A stretch of DNA of 64,000 bases, from NCBI GenBank assembly GCA_963846885.1, contig CAWJXS010000023.1, forward strand, positions 248,001-312,000, in the 5' to 3' direction. Under the pieces are notes generated by a model. The model did no database searches and was not told the origin of the DNA. It saw only the letters and a program-made list of their open reading frames with translations. How positions within the stretch are numbered: position 1 is the stretch's first letter; every line of letters starts with the position of its first letter. Shown here in pieces: positions 41,499 to 50,062 of the stretch. The stretch is from RPQJ01 sp963846885 (GTDB lineage Bacteria > Pseudomonadota > Gammaproteobacteria > Steroidobacterales > Steroidobacteraceae). Both the position numbers and the translations under genes were made by a program.

Positions 41499-43412
41499 AT
41501 GCCCGCCAAGATCATCCAGCGCAACAAGAAGCCGATGAAGAAGGTGAAGGTCGATTCCGTCACCATCGACATCATCGAAAGCGCCCTGCGCAATGCCCGC
41601 TACGAAATGGACACCGTGCTGTTCCGCACGGCCATGTCGCCGGGCATCCGCGAGCAGCACGACGAGTTCCCCATGATCGCGAACCTCGACGGCAAGATGG
41701 TCGTCGGCCAGTTCGGCTCGTTCATCTGGGGCTTCATGCAGGGGTACGACGGCACGGTCGAGGAGGGCGACGTCTTCCTCACCAACGACCCGTACTCGGT
41801 CAACGGCGCGATCAGCCACCAGAACGACTGGCTCATGTTGATGCCGGTGTTCAAGGACGGCCGCGTGATCGCCTGGTCGGCGATGTTCGGTCACATGACC
41901 GACGTCGGCGGCAAGGTGCCTGGCTCGCTGCCCACGGATGCCCGTACGATCTATGAAGAAGGCGTGTCGGTGCCGCCGATCAAGATCATCAAGGGCGGCC
42001 AGCTGCAGGACGACCTGCTCAAGGTCATCCTGCACAACTGCCGGCTGCCCACGTGGAATTTCTCCGACTTCAACGCCATCGTCGCGGCGCTGCGCACCGC
42101 GGCCATCCGCTGCATCGAGATCTCGACCCGCTTCGGCGACGACGTGTTCTATTCGGCGATGGACGCCATGCTCGAGCGCAACAAGCGCGCGATGCGCCAG
42201 CTCATCCGCCAGACGGTGCCGGAGAAGAAGCAGTACTTCGAGGACTACATCTGCGACGACGGTCTCAACATGGGTCCGTACAAGATCGCGTGCACGATGT
42301 GGCGCGAAGGGGACAAGTGCATCTTCGACTTCACGGGCACCGACCCGCAGTCGATCTCCTCGATCAACTTCCTGTTGAACGAAGAGATGTTCAAGATGTT
42401 CGCGGGCGTCTACATGATCATGGTGTTCGACCCGCAGATCCTCTTCAACGACGGCTTCTACGACCTCATGGAAGTGCGCATCCCGCCGGGCACGCTGCTG
42501 AAGCCGCTGAAGCCCGCCGCGCTGTCGTGCCGCACGCACGCGCTCGGCCGCATCTTCGACATCCTGGGCGGCCTGCTGGGCCAGGGTAATCCTGCCTTCA
42601 TGTGCGCGGCCGGGTTCTCGGACAGCCCGCATTTCATGTACTCGGGCTACAAGAAGAATGGCGAGTGGTACCAGCTGTACCAGATCACGTTCGGCGGCAT
42701 TCCGGGCAAGCCGTTCGGCGACGGCCCTGACGGCCATTCGCTGTGGCCCTCGTTCACCAACGTGCCGAACGAGTTCCTCGAAAGCTATTTCCCGCTGCGC
42801 ATCGACATCTACGAGACGATCCCCGACACGGGCGGCGCCGGCAAGAATCGCGGCGGCAATGGCCTGCGCATCGGCTATCGCTTCCTCGAGCAGGGCGAGA
42901 TTTCGATCCACGACGATCGCTGGCTCACCTACCCGTGGGGCGTCAACGGCGGCCTGCCCGGCGCGCGCAGCAAGAAGACGCTGGTGCGCACGGACGGCAC
43001 CGAAGAACTGCTGCCGTCCAAGATCGACCGCGTCAAGGTCAACGAGGGCGACCTGCTGCTTTCCGACACCTGGGGTGGCGGCGGTTGCGGCGATCCGTTC
43101 GAGCGCGAGGTGGAGAAGGTGGTGTTCGACGTGCAGGCGGGGCTCGTCACGCCCAAGGGCGCGCGCAACTACGGCGTCGTCATCAATGCCGACCTCACCG
43201 CCGATATCGCGGCGACGGAGAAATTGCGCGCCAAACTGCGCGCAGAACGCGGGCCGGTGGCGCTCTTCGATCGCGGCTTCACGTCGATCGAGTCGCTCAA
43301 GGATCGCTGCAAGGCCGAGACGGGTCACGAGCCGCCGCAGCAGCCGCGTTTTTCGGAGCGCGTGCTGAAGTCGGCCACGGCGCCGGGCAGGAAGAAGTCG
43401 AAGGTGGCCTGA
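41499..43412 (+). CDS. hyuB: Hydantoinase/oxoprolinase subunit B
   Basis: Partner of HyuA. Diagnostic segments are VLFRTAMSPGIREQHDEFPMIANLDG, TNDPYSVNGAISHQNDW, IPDTGGAGKNRGGNGLRIGY, and GGGGCGDPFEREVEKV. The acidic and His residues that bind metal in related enzymes are in the N-terminal third. It has 637 aa, complete. The stop overlaps the start region of the next amidase gene by one base spacing (43412/43414). Ring-opening of a hydantoin, lactam or imide is the best inference; carboxylase-type chemistry is the alternative. Confidence 0.92.
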   Translation: MPAKIIQRNKKPMKKVKVDSVTIDIIESALRNARYEMDTVLFRTAMSPGIREQHDEFPMIANLDGKMVVGQFGSFIWGFMQGYDGTVEEGDVFLTNDPYSVNGAISHQNDWLMLMPVFKDGRVIAWSAMFGHMTDVGGKVPGSLPTDARTIYEEGVSVPPIKIIKGGQLQDDLLKVILHNCRLPTWNFSDFNAIVAALRTAAIRCIEISTRFGDDVFYSAMDAMLERNKRAMRQLIRQTVPEKKQYFEDYICDDGLNMGPYKIACTMWREGDKCIFDFTGTDPQSISSINFLLNEEMFKMFAGVYMIMVFDPQILFNDGFYDLMEVRIPPGTLLKPLKPAALSCRTHALGRIFDILGGLLGQGNPAFMCAAGFSDSPHFMYSGYKKNGEWYQLYQITFGGIPGKPFGDGPDGHSLWPSFTNVPNEFLESYFPLRIDIYETIPDTGGAGKNRGGNGLRIGYRFLEQGEISIHDDRWLTYPWGVNGGLPGARSKKTLVRTDGTEELLPSKIDRVKVNEGDLLLSDTWGGGGCGDPFEREVEKVVFDVQAGLVTPKGARNYGVVINADLTADIAATEKLRAKLRAERGPVALFDRGFTSIESLKDRCKAETGHEPPQQPRFSERVLKSATAPGRKKSKVA

Positions 43413-43413
43413 G

Positions 43414-44049
43414 ATGACCAGCGCAGCCGACACGTACACCACCGTCGGCTACAGCTCGCCGAGCTTCAGCGCCGGGCAGCGCCCGGCGGTGCTCGTGGTC
43501 GACTTCCAGCTGGCCTTCACGGACCCGCGCTGGCCGCTCGGTGGGTTGCCGCTGATACACGCCGCACGTGATCGCACGGCGCAATTGCTCCACCTCGCGC
43601 GGGCAAAAAACGTGCCGGTGGCGGCGTGCTATACGGCCTATGGCAGCCTGGCCGACATGCCGTTCTGGAAGGTGAAGCCGGTCCGCGACGAGTTCTACTA
43701 CGGCGACCCCTGCACGGAGATGGACCCGAAGATCCACCACGAGAAGAACTTCACCTACTGCAAGAACGCGCCGTCGATGTTCTTCCAGACCCCGCTGATC
43801 ACATTCCTGGTGAAGCAGCAGGTGGACACCGTCATCGTCACGGGCTGCACGACCAGCGGCTGCGTGCGGGCGACGATCGTGGACGCGTTCTCCTACGGAT
43901 TCCGGGTCATCGTGCCGGACGAATGCTGTGGCGACGCCGAGGAAGCTCCGCACCGGTCGAATCTCGCCGACGTCGGTCGTCGTTACGCGGATGTGACGTC
44001 CACCGCCGAGGTGGCGAAGTACGTCGCGGCGTTAAGCGCAGCGCGCTGA
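43414..44049 (+). CDS. Isochorismatase-fold amidase, second copy of the cluster
   Basis: A 211-aa cysteine hydrolase. Triad residues are Asp in VLVVDFQLAF, Lys in HHEKNFTYCKNAPS, and Cys in TGCTTSGCVRATIVDAF. Its ATG is 1 nt past the hyuB stop, so translation is coupled, and it probably acts on the HyuAB product. Similar to but distinct from the amidase at 36387-37049. Confidence 0.9.
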   Translation: MTSAADTYTTVGYSSPSFSAGQRPAVLVVDFQLAFTDPRWPLGGLPLIHAARDRTAQLLHLARAKNVPVAACYTAYGSLADMPFWKVKPVRDEFYYGDPCTEMDPKIHHEKNFTYCKNAPSMFFQTPLITFLVKQQVDTVIVTGCTTSGCVRATIVDAFSYGFRVIVPDECCGDAEEAPHRSNLADVGRRYADVTSTAEVAKYVAALSAAR

Positions 44050-44069
44050 CCGACCTCCGCTGGTTCCGC

Positions 44070-44187
44070 GTGTCCTGTCGTGCCCGGAAAGGCAGACATG
44101 CGGGAGTTGCAGGCGCTCGAGCCGACTGTGTCCTGCCGCGCTTGGAAAGGCAGACACGCGCGCGTCAGGACACAGTCGGCTCGAGCG
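44070..44187. repeat. Conserved-loop hairpin D and a degenerate neighbouring copy
   Basis: A perfect 22-bp stem (44114-44135 with 44166-44187) surrounds a 30-nt loop (44136-44165) bearing the core in reverse orientation. Just upstream (44071-44110) is a degenerate copy with a GGAAAGGCAGACA core but poor stem. Between convergent hyu-cluster and symporter genes. Confidence 0.88.
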
Positions 44188-44250
44188 ACTGACATCACCG
44201 TCCTTTGTAACTTTTCCGAGTGCACCAACGGCTGAGGTGCTGCAAGAGGG

Positions 44251-44420
44251 GCGGTTGATCCGGGACCTTCCCCCGAGCGCGTGTCTGCCTTTCCAAGCTC
44301 GGGGGAAGGTCCCGGATCGACCGCCTGTAGCGAGCGCGTGTTGCCTTTCCAAGCTCGGGGGAAGGTCCCGGATCGACCGCCTGCAGCAAGCGCGTACCTG
44401 CCTTTCTCGATCGAGAAAGG
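44251..44420. repeat. Conserved-loop hairpin E with partial tandem copies
   Basis: Stem 44251-44274 with 44301-44324 (23 of 24 paired) and a 26-nt loop with GCGTGTCTGCCTTTCCAAGC. The loop plus right arm is then repeated in tandem: 44275-44331 and 44332-44387 (57 and 56 nt, one base lost), followed by a third, degenerate start at 44388. The block ends in a perfect 20-nt palindrome (CCTTTCTCGATCGAGAAAGG, 44401-44420). Confidence 0.9.
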
Positions 44421-44426
44421 ACAGCT

Positions 44427-45671
44427 TCAGACGTGCGTTGGTTCGGATTCGTCGACCAGCACCGTGACGGCGACGTCTGCCGTCACGTTGCCAATCGTGC
44501 GGAAGATGTCCGGAATGATCTCGACCGCGACGAGGATGCCCAGCACCTCGATGGGCAGGCCGAGCGCGGCGCAGATCGGCGCGACGCTCGCGATGAAGGA
44601 CACCTGGCCGGGCAGTCCCACGGAGCCGATGCTCACGGCGATGGCGACGAGTATGGCGCCCGCCATCTGCAGCAAGCTGGGTTCGATGCCGTACATCGCC
44701 GCAATGAAAAAGCAGACGCCCAGGTTGCCGAGCGGACTCGTGTAACGAAACACGGCGACGGCGAGCGGCAGCACCAGGTGCGCCACGCGCGGGGTCACCT
44801 GCAGTCGTTCGCGCGCGCATTCGATCATCGCGGGCAGGGTTGCAAGCGAGCTCTGGGTGCTGGCCGCAACGACCTGCACGGGTGCGACGGCGACGGCGAA
44901 TGCGCGCACGCCGATGCGGCTGCGGAAAGCCACCACGACGTAGATTGCAATGATCGCGATCGCTATGACGAGGGCCACCGTGACCGCGTACTGCGCGAGC
45001 AAGCCGGCTGCGCCGACCCCGGCTTGACGGCCCACGCCGAGTGCGAGCGCGAACACGCCGATCGGCGCCAGCAGCAATACCCAGTGCACGATGACGACCA
45101 TCGCCTCGGCCATCGCGGTGAAGAAGTTCGTCAGCACGAGGCGCTGCGCGACGGGCAGGCGGGTGGCTGCGAAGCCAAACAGCGTCGCGAACACGACCAG
45201 TGCGAGGATCGCGTTGTCGGCCGCCGCCGCGATGATGTTCGGCGGCAGCAGTTGCTGCATCCACTGCGACCAGTCGAGGCTGGTCGCCACCTGGGTCGAG
45301 TCGCTGCCGACTCCCGCCAGGAAGGCCTGCGCGGCGACCGGGTCGACTGGCCACAGGGCCAGCAGCGTTTGCGACAGGGTGACGGCCAGCACGCCGGCCA
45401 GCAGCAGCAGGGCGCCGAACCAGCCGATTGCCCGGGTGGCGAGCCGCCCGGTGGCCATTGCATCCGCGACACTGGCGACTGCGGAGACCAGCATGGCAAA
45501 CACCAGCGGGCCTACCGTCATGCGCAGCGCGTTGAGCCAGAGCGTGCCGATCGACTCCAGGACCGTCGCGATTTCGTGGGCGACCGCACCGCCCGAGTGA
45601 TCGATCCAGGCGCCAAGCGCGATGCCGGCACCAAGCGAGCCGAGAACCAACCAATGACGAAGGGGTGCCAC
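44427..45671 (-). CDS. Dicarboxylate/amino acid:cation symporter (DAACS family)
   Basis: A 414-aa secondary transporter of the GltP/DctA family. It has about eight membrane segments and the family regions NALRMTVGPLVFAMLVSAVAS, the serine-rich-type hairpin region around AASTQSSLATLPAMIECA, YTSPLGNLGVCFFIAAMYG, and SIGSVGLPGQVSFIASVAP. It probably takes up C4-dicarboxylates, glutamate or similar. Upstream, 9 nt away on the same strand, is an alpha/beta hydrolase gene. A conserved-loop hairpin array flanks its 3' end. Confidence 0.88.
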   Translation of the reverse strand: MAPLRHWLVLGSLGAGIALGAWIDHSGGAVAHEIATVLESIGTLWLNALRMTVGPLVFAMLVSAVASVADAMATGRLATRAIGWFGALLLLAGVLAVTLSQTLLALWPVDPVAAQAFLAGVGSDSTQVATSLDWSQWMQQLLPPNIIAAAADNAILALVVFATLFGFAATRLPVAQRLVLTNFFTAMAEAMVVIVHWVLLLAPIGVFALALGVGRQAGVGAAGLLAQYAVTVALVIAIAIIAIYVVVAFRSRIGVRAFAVAVAPVQVVAASTQSSLATLPAMIECARERLQVTPRVAHLVLPLAVAVFRYTSPLGNLGVCFFIAAMYGIEPSLLQMAGAILVAIAVSIGSVGLPGQVSFIASVAPICAALGLPIEVLGILVAVEIIPDIFRTIGNVTADVAVTVLVDESEPTHV

Positions 45672-45680
45672 GGGTCGACG

Positions 45681-46484
45681 TCAGTTCGTCGCAAGCCAGT
45701 CGAACAGAGTCTGCGCGAACCGGATCTTCTGCTCCTTGCCCGCCACGACGTGCGCCACGTCGTCCCACAGCACGCCCTTGGCCCCGGGAATGCCACGCTC
45801 GATCGGCAGCGTGGTCCGGGGTGCAGTCACCACGTCTTTGCCCGCGTGGATGATCAGCGACGGGCAGCGGATCTGCTGGAGCCGGTCGCTGGAGTTGAAG
45901 CTTACGCAGGCATCGATCAGGCGTGAATGCGCGGGGAAGCGGCCGTTCAATTCCTTCCACCCGCCGGCCGGACCGAGCAGCTTCTGCTTGTGCGCGTTGT
46001 AGTATTCCGCGTCGAACGAGAGCAGCGTCACTGCCTCCTGGAACCGCTCGAAGCCCAGGTCGCGATGGATCCAGCGGAACATCTCGAGCTGGTCGCGCAG
46101 GAAGTCGTCGACTTCGCACCACGCGCCCATGTTGAGCATGCTGCGCGCAAGGTCGGGCCGGCGGATTGCGATTTCCTGGCAGACGCAGGCGCCCATGCCA
46201 ACGAGGCCCATGAGGTGCACGTTGCGGAGGCCGAGGTGGTCGAGCAGGCCGATGGCGTCGCCCGCGTGCAGTGCCATGTTCGACGGTACACCCAGGTCGT
46301 CACTTGAATCGCAGATGCCGCGATAGTCAAAGACGATGACCTGGTACCGGTCGACGAGGCCCCGCGCCAGGTGATGGTGGTTGTCGTGGCAGAACGTGCC
46401 CCAGCCGCCCATGCACAGCACCGGGTCGCCCTGGCCCAGCACTTCGTAATACATGTCGTGGCCGTTGATGCGGGCGATGGGCAT
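45681..46484 (-). CDS. Alpha/beta hydrolase-fold protein lacking the nucleophile serine
   Basis: A 267-aa alpha/beta hydrolase-fold protein starting MPIARINGHDMYYEVLGQGDPVLCMGGWGTF, with the FDYRGICDSSDD strand-loop. At the nucleophile elbow, where G-x-S-x-G is normal, it reads GLVGMGACVCQEIA: alignment to the following helix puts Gly in place of Ser. The acid (AGKDVVTA) and His (DDVAHVVAG) are retained. A Cys a few residues later is an alternative nucleophile. Either a non-hydrolytic member or a base error (GGC for AGC). Adjacent to the symporter gene. Confidence 0.8.
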   Translation of the reverse strand: MPIARINGHDMYYEVLGQGDPVLCMGGWGTFCHDNHHHLARGLVDRYQVIVFDYRGICDSSDDLGVPSNMALHAGDAIGLLDHLGLRNVHLMGLVGMGACVCQEIAIRRPDLARSMLNMGAWCEVDDFLRDQLEMFRWIHRDLGFERFQEAVTLLSFDAEYYNAHKQKLLGPAGGWKELNGRFPAHSRLIDACVSFNSSDRLQQIRCPSLIIHAGKDVVTAPRTTLPIERGIPGAKGVLWDDVAHVVAGKEQKIRFAQTLFDWLATN

Positions 46485-46662
46485 GCAGGATCACTCTGTC
46501 GGGAACGGCCCGGAATGGGGCTGCCCGGATGATTCCACAGCGTGTAACGGCGGGTAAAGCTCGCTTCCCCGGGGCGCCTGCCGCCACCCCTGGGAGCCGG
46601 ATCGTTCCAGACGCCTTCCGGACTGGTAAAGTGGCGCACTTTTCCTGAATCGCCCCTGGGGG

Positions 46663-47736
46663 ATGCCGGTGACTCACGCTGCCATTACGGGCTGGGGCAA
46701 GTGCCTGCCGGCCAATGTCCTGACCAACGACGACCTGGCGACCTTCCTCGACACCAACGACGAGTGGATCGTCTCGCGCACGGGCATCAAAGAGCGTCGC
46801 ATCTCGCACGTCTCGCTCGAGGAGATGGCCTATGTCAGCTCGATGCGGGCGCTGGCGGCGGCCGGCCTCGACCCGGCCGACGTCGAGCTGATCGTCATCG
46901 GCACCTGCAGCTTTGACGACCAGGTGCCGAACCAGGCCTCGGGCCTGCAGGTGCGCCTGGGTGCGAAGCGCGCAGCCGCGTACGACGTCAATACCGCGTG
47001 CACCAGCTTCCTCTATGCACTGAGCACCGCCAACGCACTGATCCGCACGGGCGTGGTGAAGAATGCGGTGGTGGTGGGTGGCGAATTGATTTCGGCGTTC
47101 ATGGACTGGCGCAATCGCGGCGTTTGCGTGCTGTTCGGCGATGGCTGCGCTGCCGTCGTGCTGCAGGCAACCGACAATGTCGAAGGCCTGCTCGGCGAGA
47201 AGCTCGGCTGCGACAGCGAGGCCCGGTCGACGCTCGTGGTCGAAGGCATGGGTGGGCGCTACTGCAATGCCGGGCGGCAATATGGCGAGACGTCCTGGAT
47301 CTTCGAGGGTCCGGAGATCTTCAAGCGTGCCGTGCTTGGCATGTCCGGCGCCTGCGCCGACGTGCTCGACGCGCAGGGCTACAAGGTCGACGATGTCGAC
47401 GTCGTCATTCCGCACCAGGCCAACCTGCGCATCATGGATGCGGTCGCGAAGCGTGTTGGTGCGCCTGCGGAGCGGATGTTCGTCAACGTACACAAGTACG
47501 GCAACATGTCAGCGGCGACGGTCGCAGTGGCGCTGGTCGAAGCCATCGAGGAAGGCCGTGTCAAACCCGGCAGCCTGTTGCTGTTGCCGGCGTTCGGAGC
47601 GGGCCTGACGTATTGCGCGCACCTGGTGCGCTGGGGTGCACGCACGACACCGCTCGGCACTACCGACGTCGAACTGCCGCCGAGCGACCGGACGGCACTG
47701 GAAATCGTGCAGGGTTACCTGCGCCAGAAACCCTGA
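46663..47736 (+). CDS. 3-oxoacyl-ACP synthase III (KASIII/FabH) family protein
   Basis: A thiolase-fold enzyme of 357 aa with the KASIII Cys-His-Asn triad: Cys in VNTACTSFLYAL, His in VIPHQANLRI, and Asn in HKYGNMSAAT. The N-terminus has ITGWGKCLPANVLTNDDL and DEWIVSRTGIKERRI, as in FabH. It differs from housekeeping FabH in having a longer insertion (CNAGRQYGETSWIFEGPEIFKRA) and a 25-residue C-terminal extension. It may initiate fatty acid or specialised acyl synthesis; no acp or fab genes are beside it. An EamA transporter follows after 36 nt. Confidence 0.88.
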   Translation: MPVTHAAITGWGKCLPANVLTNDDLATFLDTNDEWIVSRTGIKERRISHVSLEEMAYVSSMRALAAAGLDPADVELIVIGTCSFDDQVPNQASGLQVRLGAKRAAAYDVNTACTSFLYALSTANALIRTGVVKNAVVVGGELISAFMDWRNRGVCVLFGDGCAAVVLQATDNVEGLLGEKLGCDSEARSTLVVEGMGGRYCNAGRQYGETSWIFEGPEIFKRAVLGMSGACADVLDAQGYKVDDVDVVIPHQANLRIMDAVAKRVGAPAERMFVNVHKYGNMSAATVAVALVEAIEEGRVKPGSLLLLPAFGAGLTYCAHLVRWGARTTPLGTTDVELPPSDRTALEIVQGYLRQKP

Positions 47737-47772
47737 GGGGGCGTCGGCGACGTACACCGGAGCCTTGCCCTG

Positions 47773-48645
47773 ATGATGGCTCCTGCCCGCAAGGCGCTGC
47801 TCCAGATCCACCTGTGCGTGGTCATCTGGGGCTTCACAGCGATCCTCGGCAAGCTGATCTCGCTGCCCGCGTTTGCGCTCGTGTGGTGGCGCATGTTCCT
47901 CGTGGTCGTCGCGTTGGCCTTCATCCCGGCGTTCTGGCGCGGGCTGCAGCGCATGAGCCTGCGCACGATCGGCATCTTCGCGGGCATCGGCGTCGTCGTC
48001 GCGCTGCACTGGGTCAGTTTCTACGGCGCCATCAAGCTCGCGAACGCATCGGTCGCGGCCGCCTGCATGGGCGTGGCTCCGCTCATGATGGCGGTCGTCG
48101 AGCCCTGGATCACGCGCAAGCGATTTGATCCACGCGAGCTGCTGATCGGCGTGGCCGCCGTGCCCGGTGTACTGCTGGTCGTGGGCGGTACGCCGCAGGG
48201 CATGCGGATCGGGATCGCAGTCGGCGTGCTCTCGGCCTTCCTGGTCTCGGTGTTTGGCTCGCTCAACAAGCGTTACGTCGAACTGGGCGAACCGATGGCC
48301 GTCACCGGCCTCGAGCTTGCAGCCGGAACGGCGTTTCTCACGCTGCTCGCGCTGCTGTTCGGCGGCGAGTCAACGCACCTGTCGATCCCCGGTGCGCACG
48401 ACGCGTGGCTGCTGCTGGTGCTGGCGCTCGCGTGCACCCTGTTCCCGTTTGCATTGTCGCTCGTCGCACTGCGCAACCTGAGCGCATTCAGTGCGCAGCT
48501 CGCCGTGAGTCTCGAGCCGGTGTACGCGGTGTTCCTTGCCATCCTGCTGCTGGGCGAGCAGCGCGAACTGGGACTGCAGTTCTACGCCGGACTCGCCATC
48601 ATCCTCGGCAGTGTGTTTGCGCACGCGATGCTGAAACGCGCGTGA
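47773..48645 (+). CDS. DMT-superfamily transporter (EamA)
   Basis: A 290-aa protein with ten hydrophobic segments and two EamA repeats. Segments such as WGFTAILGKLISLPAFALVWWRM and LSLEPVYAVFLAILLLGEQREL (in parts) are typical. Drug/metabolite export is inferred from the family; substrate unknown. The ATG at 47773 is used, although 47776 is also possible. It follows the KASIII gene and may be co-transcribed. Confidence 0.88.
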   Translation: MMAPARKALLQIHLCVVIWGFTAILGKLISLPAFALVWWRMFLVVVALAFIPAFWRGLQRMSLRTIGIFAGIGVVVALHWVSFYGAIKLANASVAAACMGVAPLMMAVVEPWITRKRFDPRELLIGVAAVPGVLLVVGGTPQGMRIGIAVGVLSAFLVSVFGSLNKRYVELGEPMAVTGLELAAGTAFLTLLALLFGGESTHLSIPGAHDAWLLLVLALACTLFPFALSLVALRNLSAFSAQLAVSLEPVYAVFLAILLLGEQRELGLQFYAGLAIILGSVFAHAMLKRA

Positions 48646-48685
48646 ATTCAGCCGCCGGTCCTTTGCGACCCTTGCAATGCTTTTT

Positions 48686-48714
48686 TTGACGTAGGATTAC
48701 GCTTACCTGACAAT
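48686..48714 (+). promoter_or_regulatory. Candidate promoter of the exported-protein operon
   Basis: TTGACG (48686-48691) and GACAAT (48709-48714) are 17 nt apart, 90 nt before the porin ATG. AGGAG ribosome-binding site lies at 48790-48795. This would transcribe porin, glutaminase, amidohydrolase and second porin. Confidence 0.45.
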
Positions 48715-48803
48715 GCTCCGAGCGCCGTCAGTCCCTGCCGCATTTCGCAGGCTTCCCAACGTGTCCGGCGTCGTTCCTCAATCGGGCCCCAGGAGATCAC
48801 GAA

Positions 48804-50036
48804 ATGGATTGTTTCGGTAACGGTCGTCCCTCAACGCTCGGGCTCGCAGTTGCAATGGTCCTGAGTACCGCGACGGCCGCGCCCGCTCTGGCGGAAGACG
48901 CCGGCCGCGACTTCGAAATCTACGGCTTCGCACAGGCCGATTTCATCCAGGACTTCGACGGCCGGCTCGACCCGGACTGGGACGATGCGTTCCGCCCGTC
49001 GAAAATCGGCATCGACGAGCAGTTCGGCAGCGATGGCCAGTCGAGCATCAGCGTCAAGCAGAGCCGCTTCGGCGTCAAAGGCAGCATGCCGACGGGCGAG
49101 GGCGGCACGCCGCTCACGTTCAAGTTCGAGTTCGACCTGTTCGGCACCGGTGCCGATGCGGGCCAGACCACGTTCCGGCTGCGTCACGCTTACGGCGAGT
49201 GGGGCGCACTGCTGGCGGGACAGACCAACACCCTGTTCATGGACGGCGACGTGTTCCCCAACACGATCGACTACTGGGGCCCGGCGGGCATGGTGTTCTA
49301 CCGCAACGTGCAGATCCGCTACACGCCGTTCAAGTCGGAAAACAGCCACTTCTCGATCGCGGTCGAGCGTCCGGGCAACGACATCGATTCCGGCAACCTG
49401 CGCTTGATCGAAGGCTTTGAAGACCTGCAGGTGCAGAACGACGAGACCCTGCCGGACCTCACGGCGCAGTACCGCTACGGCGGCGACTGGGGTCACGTGC
49501 AGGTCGCGGGCATCCTGCGCAAAGTCGGCTTCGAGGTGCGCGAGACATCCGCCGACCGCTGGCAAAGCGGCAGCGAGACCGGCTGGGGCATCAACCTCGG
49601 CTCCTCGATCAACACGATCGGCAGCGACAAGATCCTGCTGCAGTTCGTGTATGGCGAAGGCATCGCGAGCTACATGAACGACGGCGGCATGGACCTGGCG
49701 CCGACCGCGCGTTTCGACGAGACCGTGGTGACCGACGTCGAGGCCGAGGCCATTCCGCTCACGGGTGTGGTGGCGTACTACGATCATTACTGGACCCCGA
49801 AGTGGTCGAGTTCGATCGGCTACAGCTACACGGAAGTCGATAACACCAACTTCCAGGCGGCCGACACGTTCAACAAGGGCGAGTACGCCTCGGTGAACCT
49901 GCTGCACTTTCCGGGCGAGAACCTGATGCTCGGCGGCGAGTTCCTGTACGGCCGGCGCACCAACAACGACGGCGCGGACGGCGACGACATGCGCTTCCAG
50001 TTCACGGTCAAATACAACTTCGGCATCAAGCTCTGA
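48804..50036 (+). CDS. DcaP-type trimeric outer-membrane porin
   Basis: A 410-aa protein with signal peptide (MDCFGNGRPSTLGLAVAMVLSTATAAPALAED) and alternating beta-strand pattern to the terminal aromatic-rich strand (FQFTVKYNFGIKL). It contains DFEIYGFAQADFIQDF, DGQSSISVKQSRFGVKG, and GEWGALLAGQTNTLFMDGDVFPNTIDYWGPAG, typical of the DcaP outer-membrane transporters that pass dicarboxylates and other anions. The next gene starts at the last base of its stop, so the operon continues. Confidence 0.88.
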   Translation: MDCFGNGRPSTLGLAVAMVLSTATAAPALAEDAGRDFEIYGFAQADFIQDFDGRLDPDWDDAFRPSKIGIDEQFGSDGQSSISVKQSRFGVKGSMPTGEGGTPLTFKFEFDLFGTGADAGQTTFRLRHAYGEWGALLAGQTNTLFMDGDVFPNTIDYWGPAGMVFYRNVQIRYTPFKSENSHFSIAVERPGNDIDSGNLRLIEGFEDLQVQNDETLPDLTAQYRYGGDWGHVQVAGILRKVGFEVRETSADRWQSGSETGWGINLGSSINTIGSDKILLQFVYGEGIASYMNDGGMDLAPTARFDETVVTDVEAEAIPLTGVVAYYDHYWTPKWSSSIGYSYTEVDNTNFQAADTFNKGEYASVNLLHFPGENLMLGGEFLYGRRTNNDGADGDDMRFQFTVKYNFGIKL

Positions 50037-50062
50037 TGCGGCCCGCCATGAAGGAAACGATC

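Noticed and set aside
41364..43442. A 692-codon open frame opposite hyuB
   Set aside because: Antisense shadow of a well-conserved gene; no recognisable motifs and His/Arg-rich composition.
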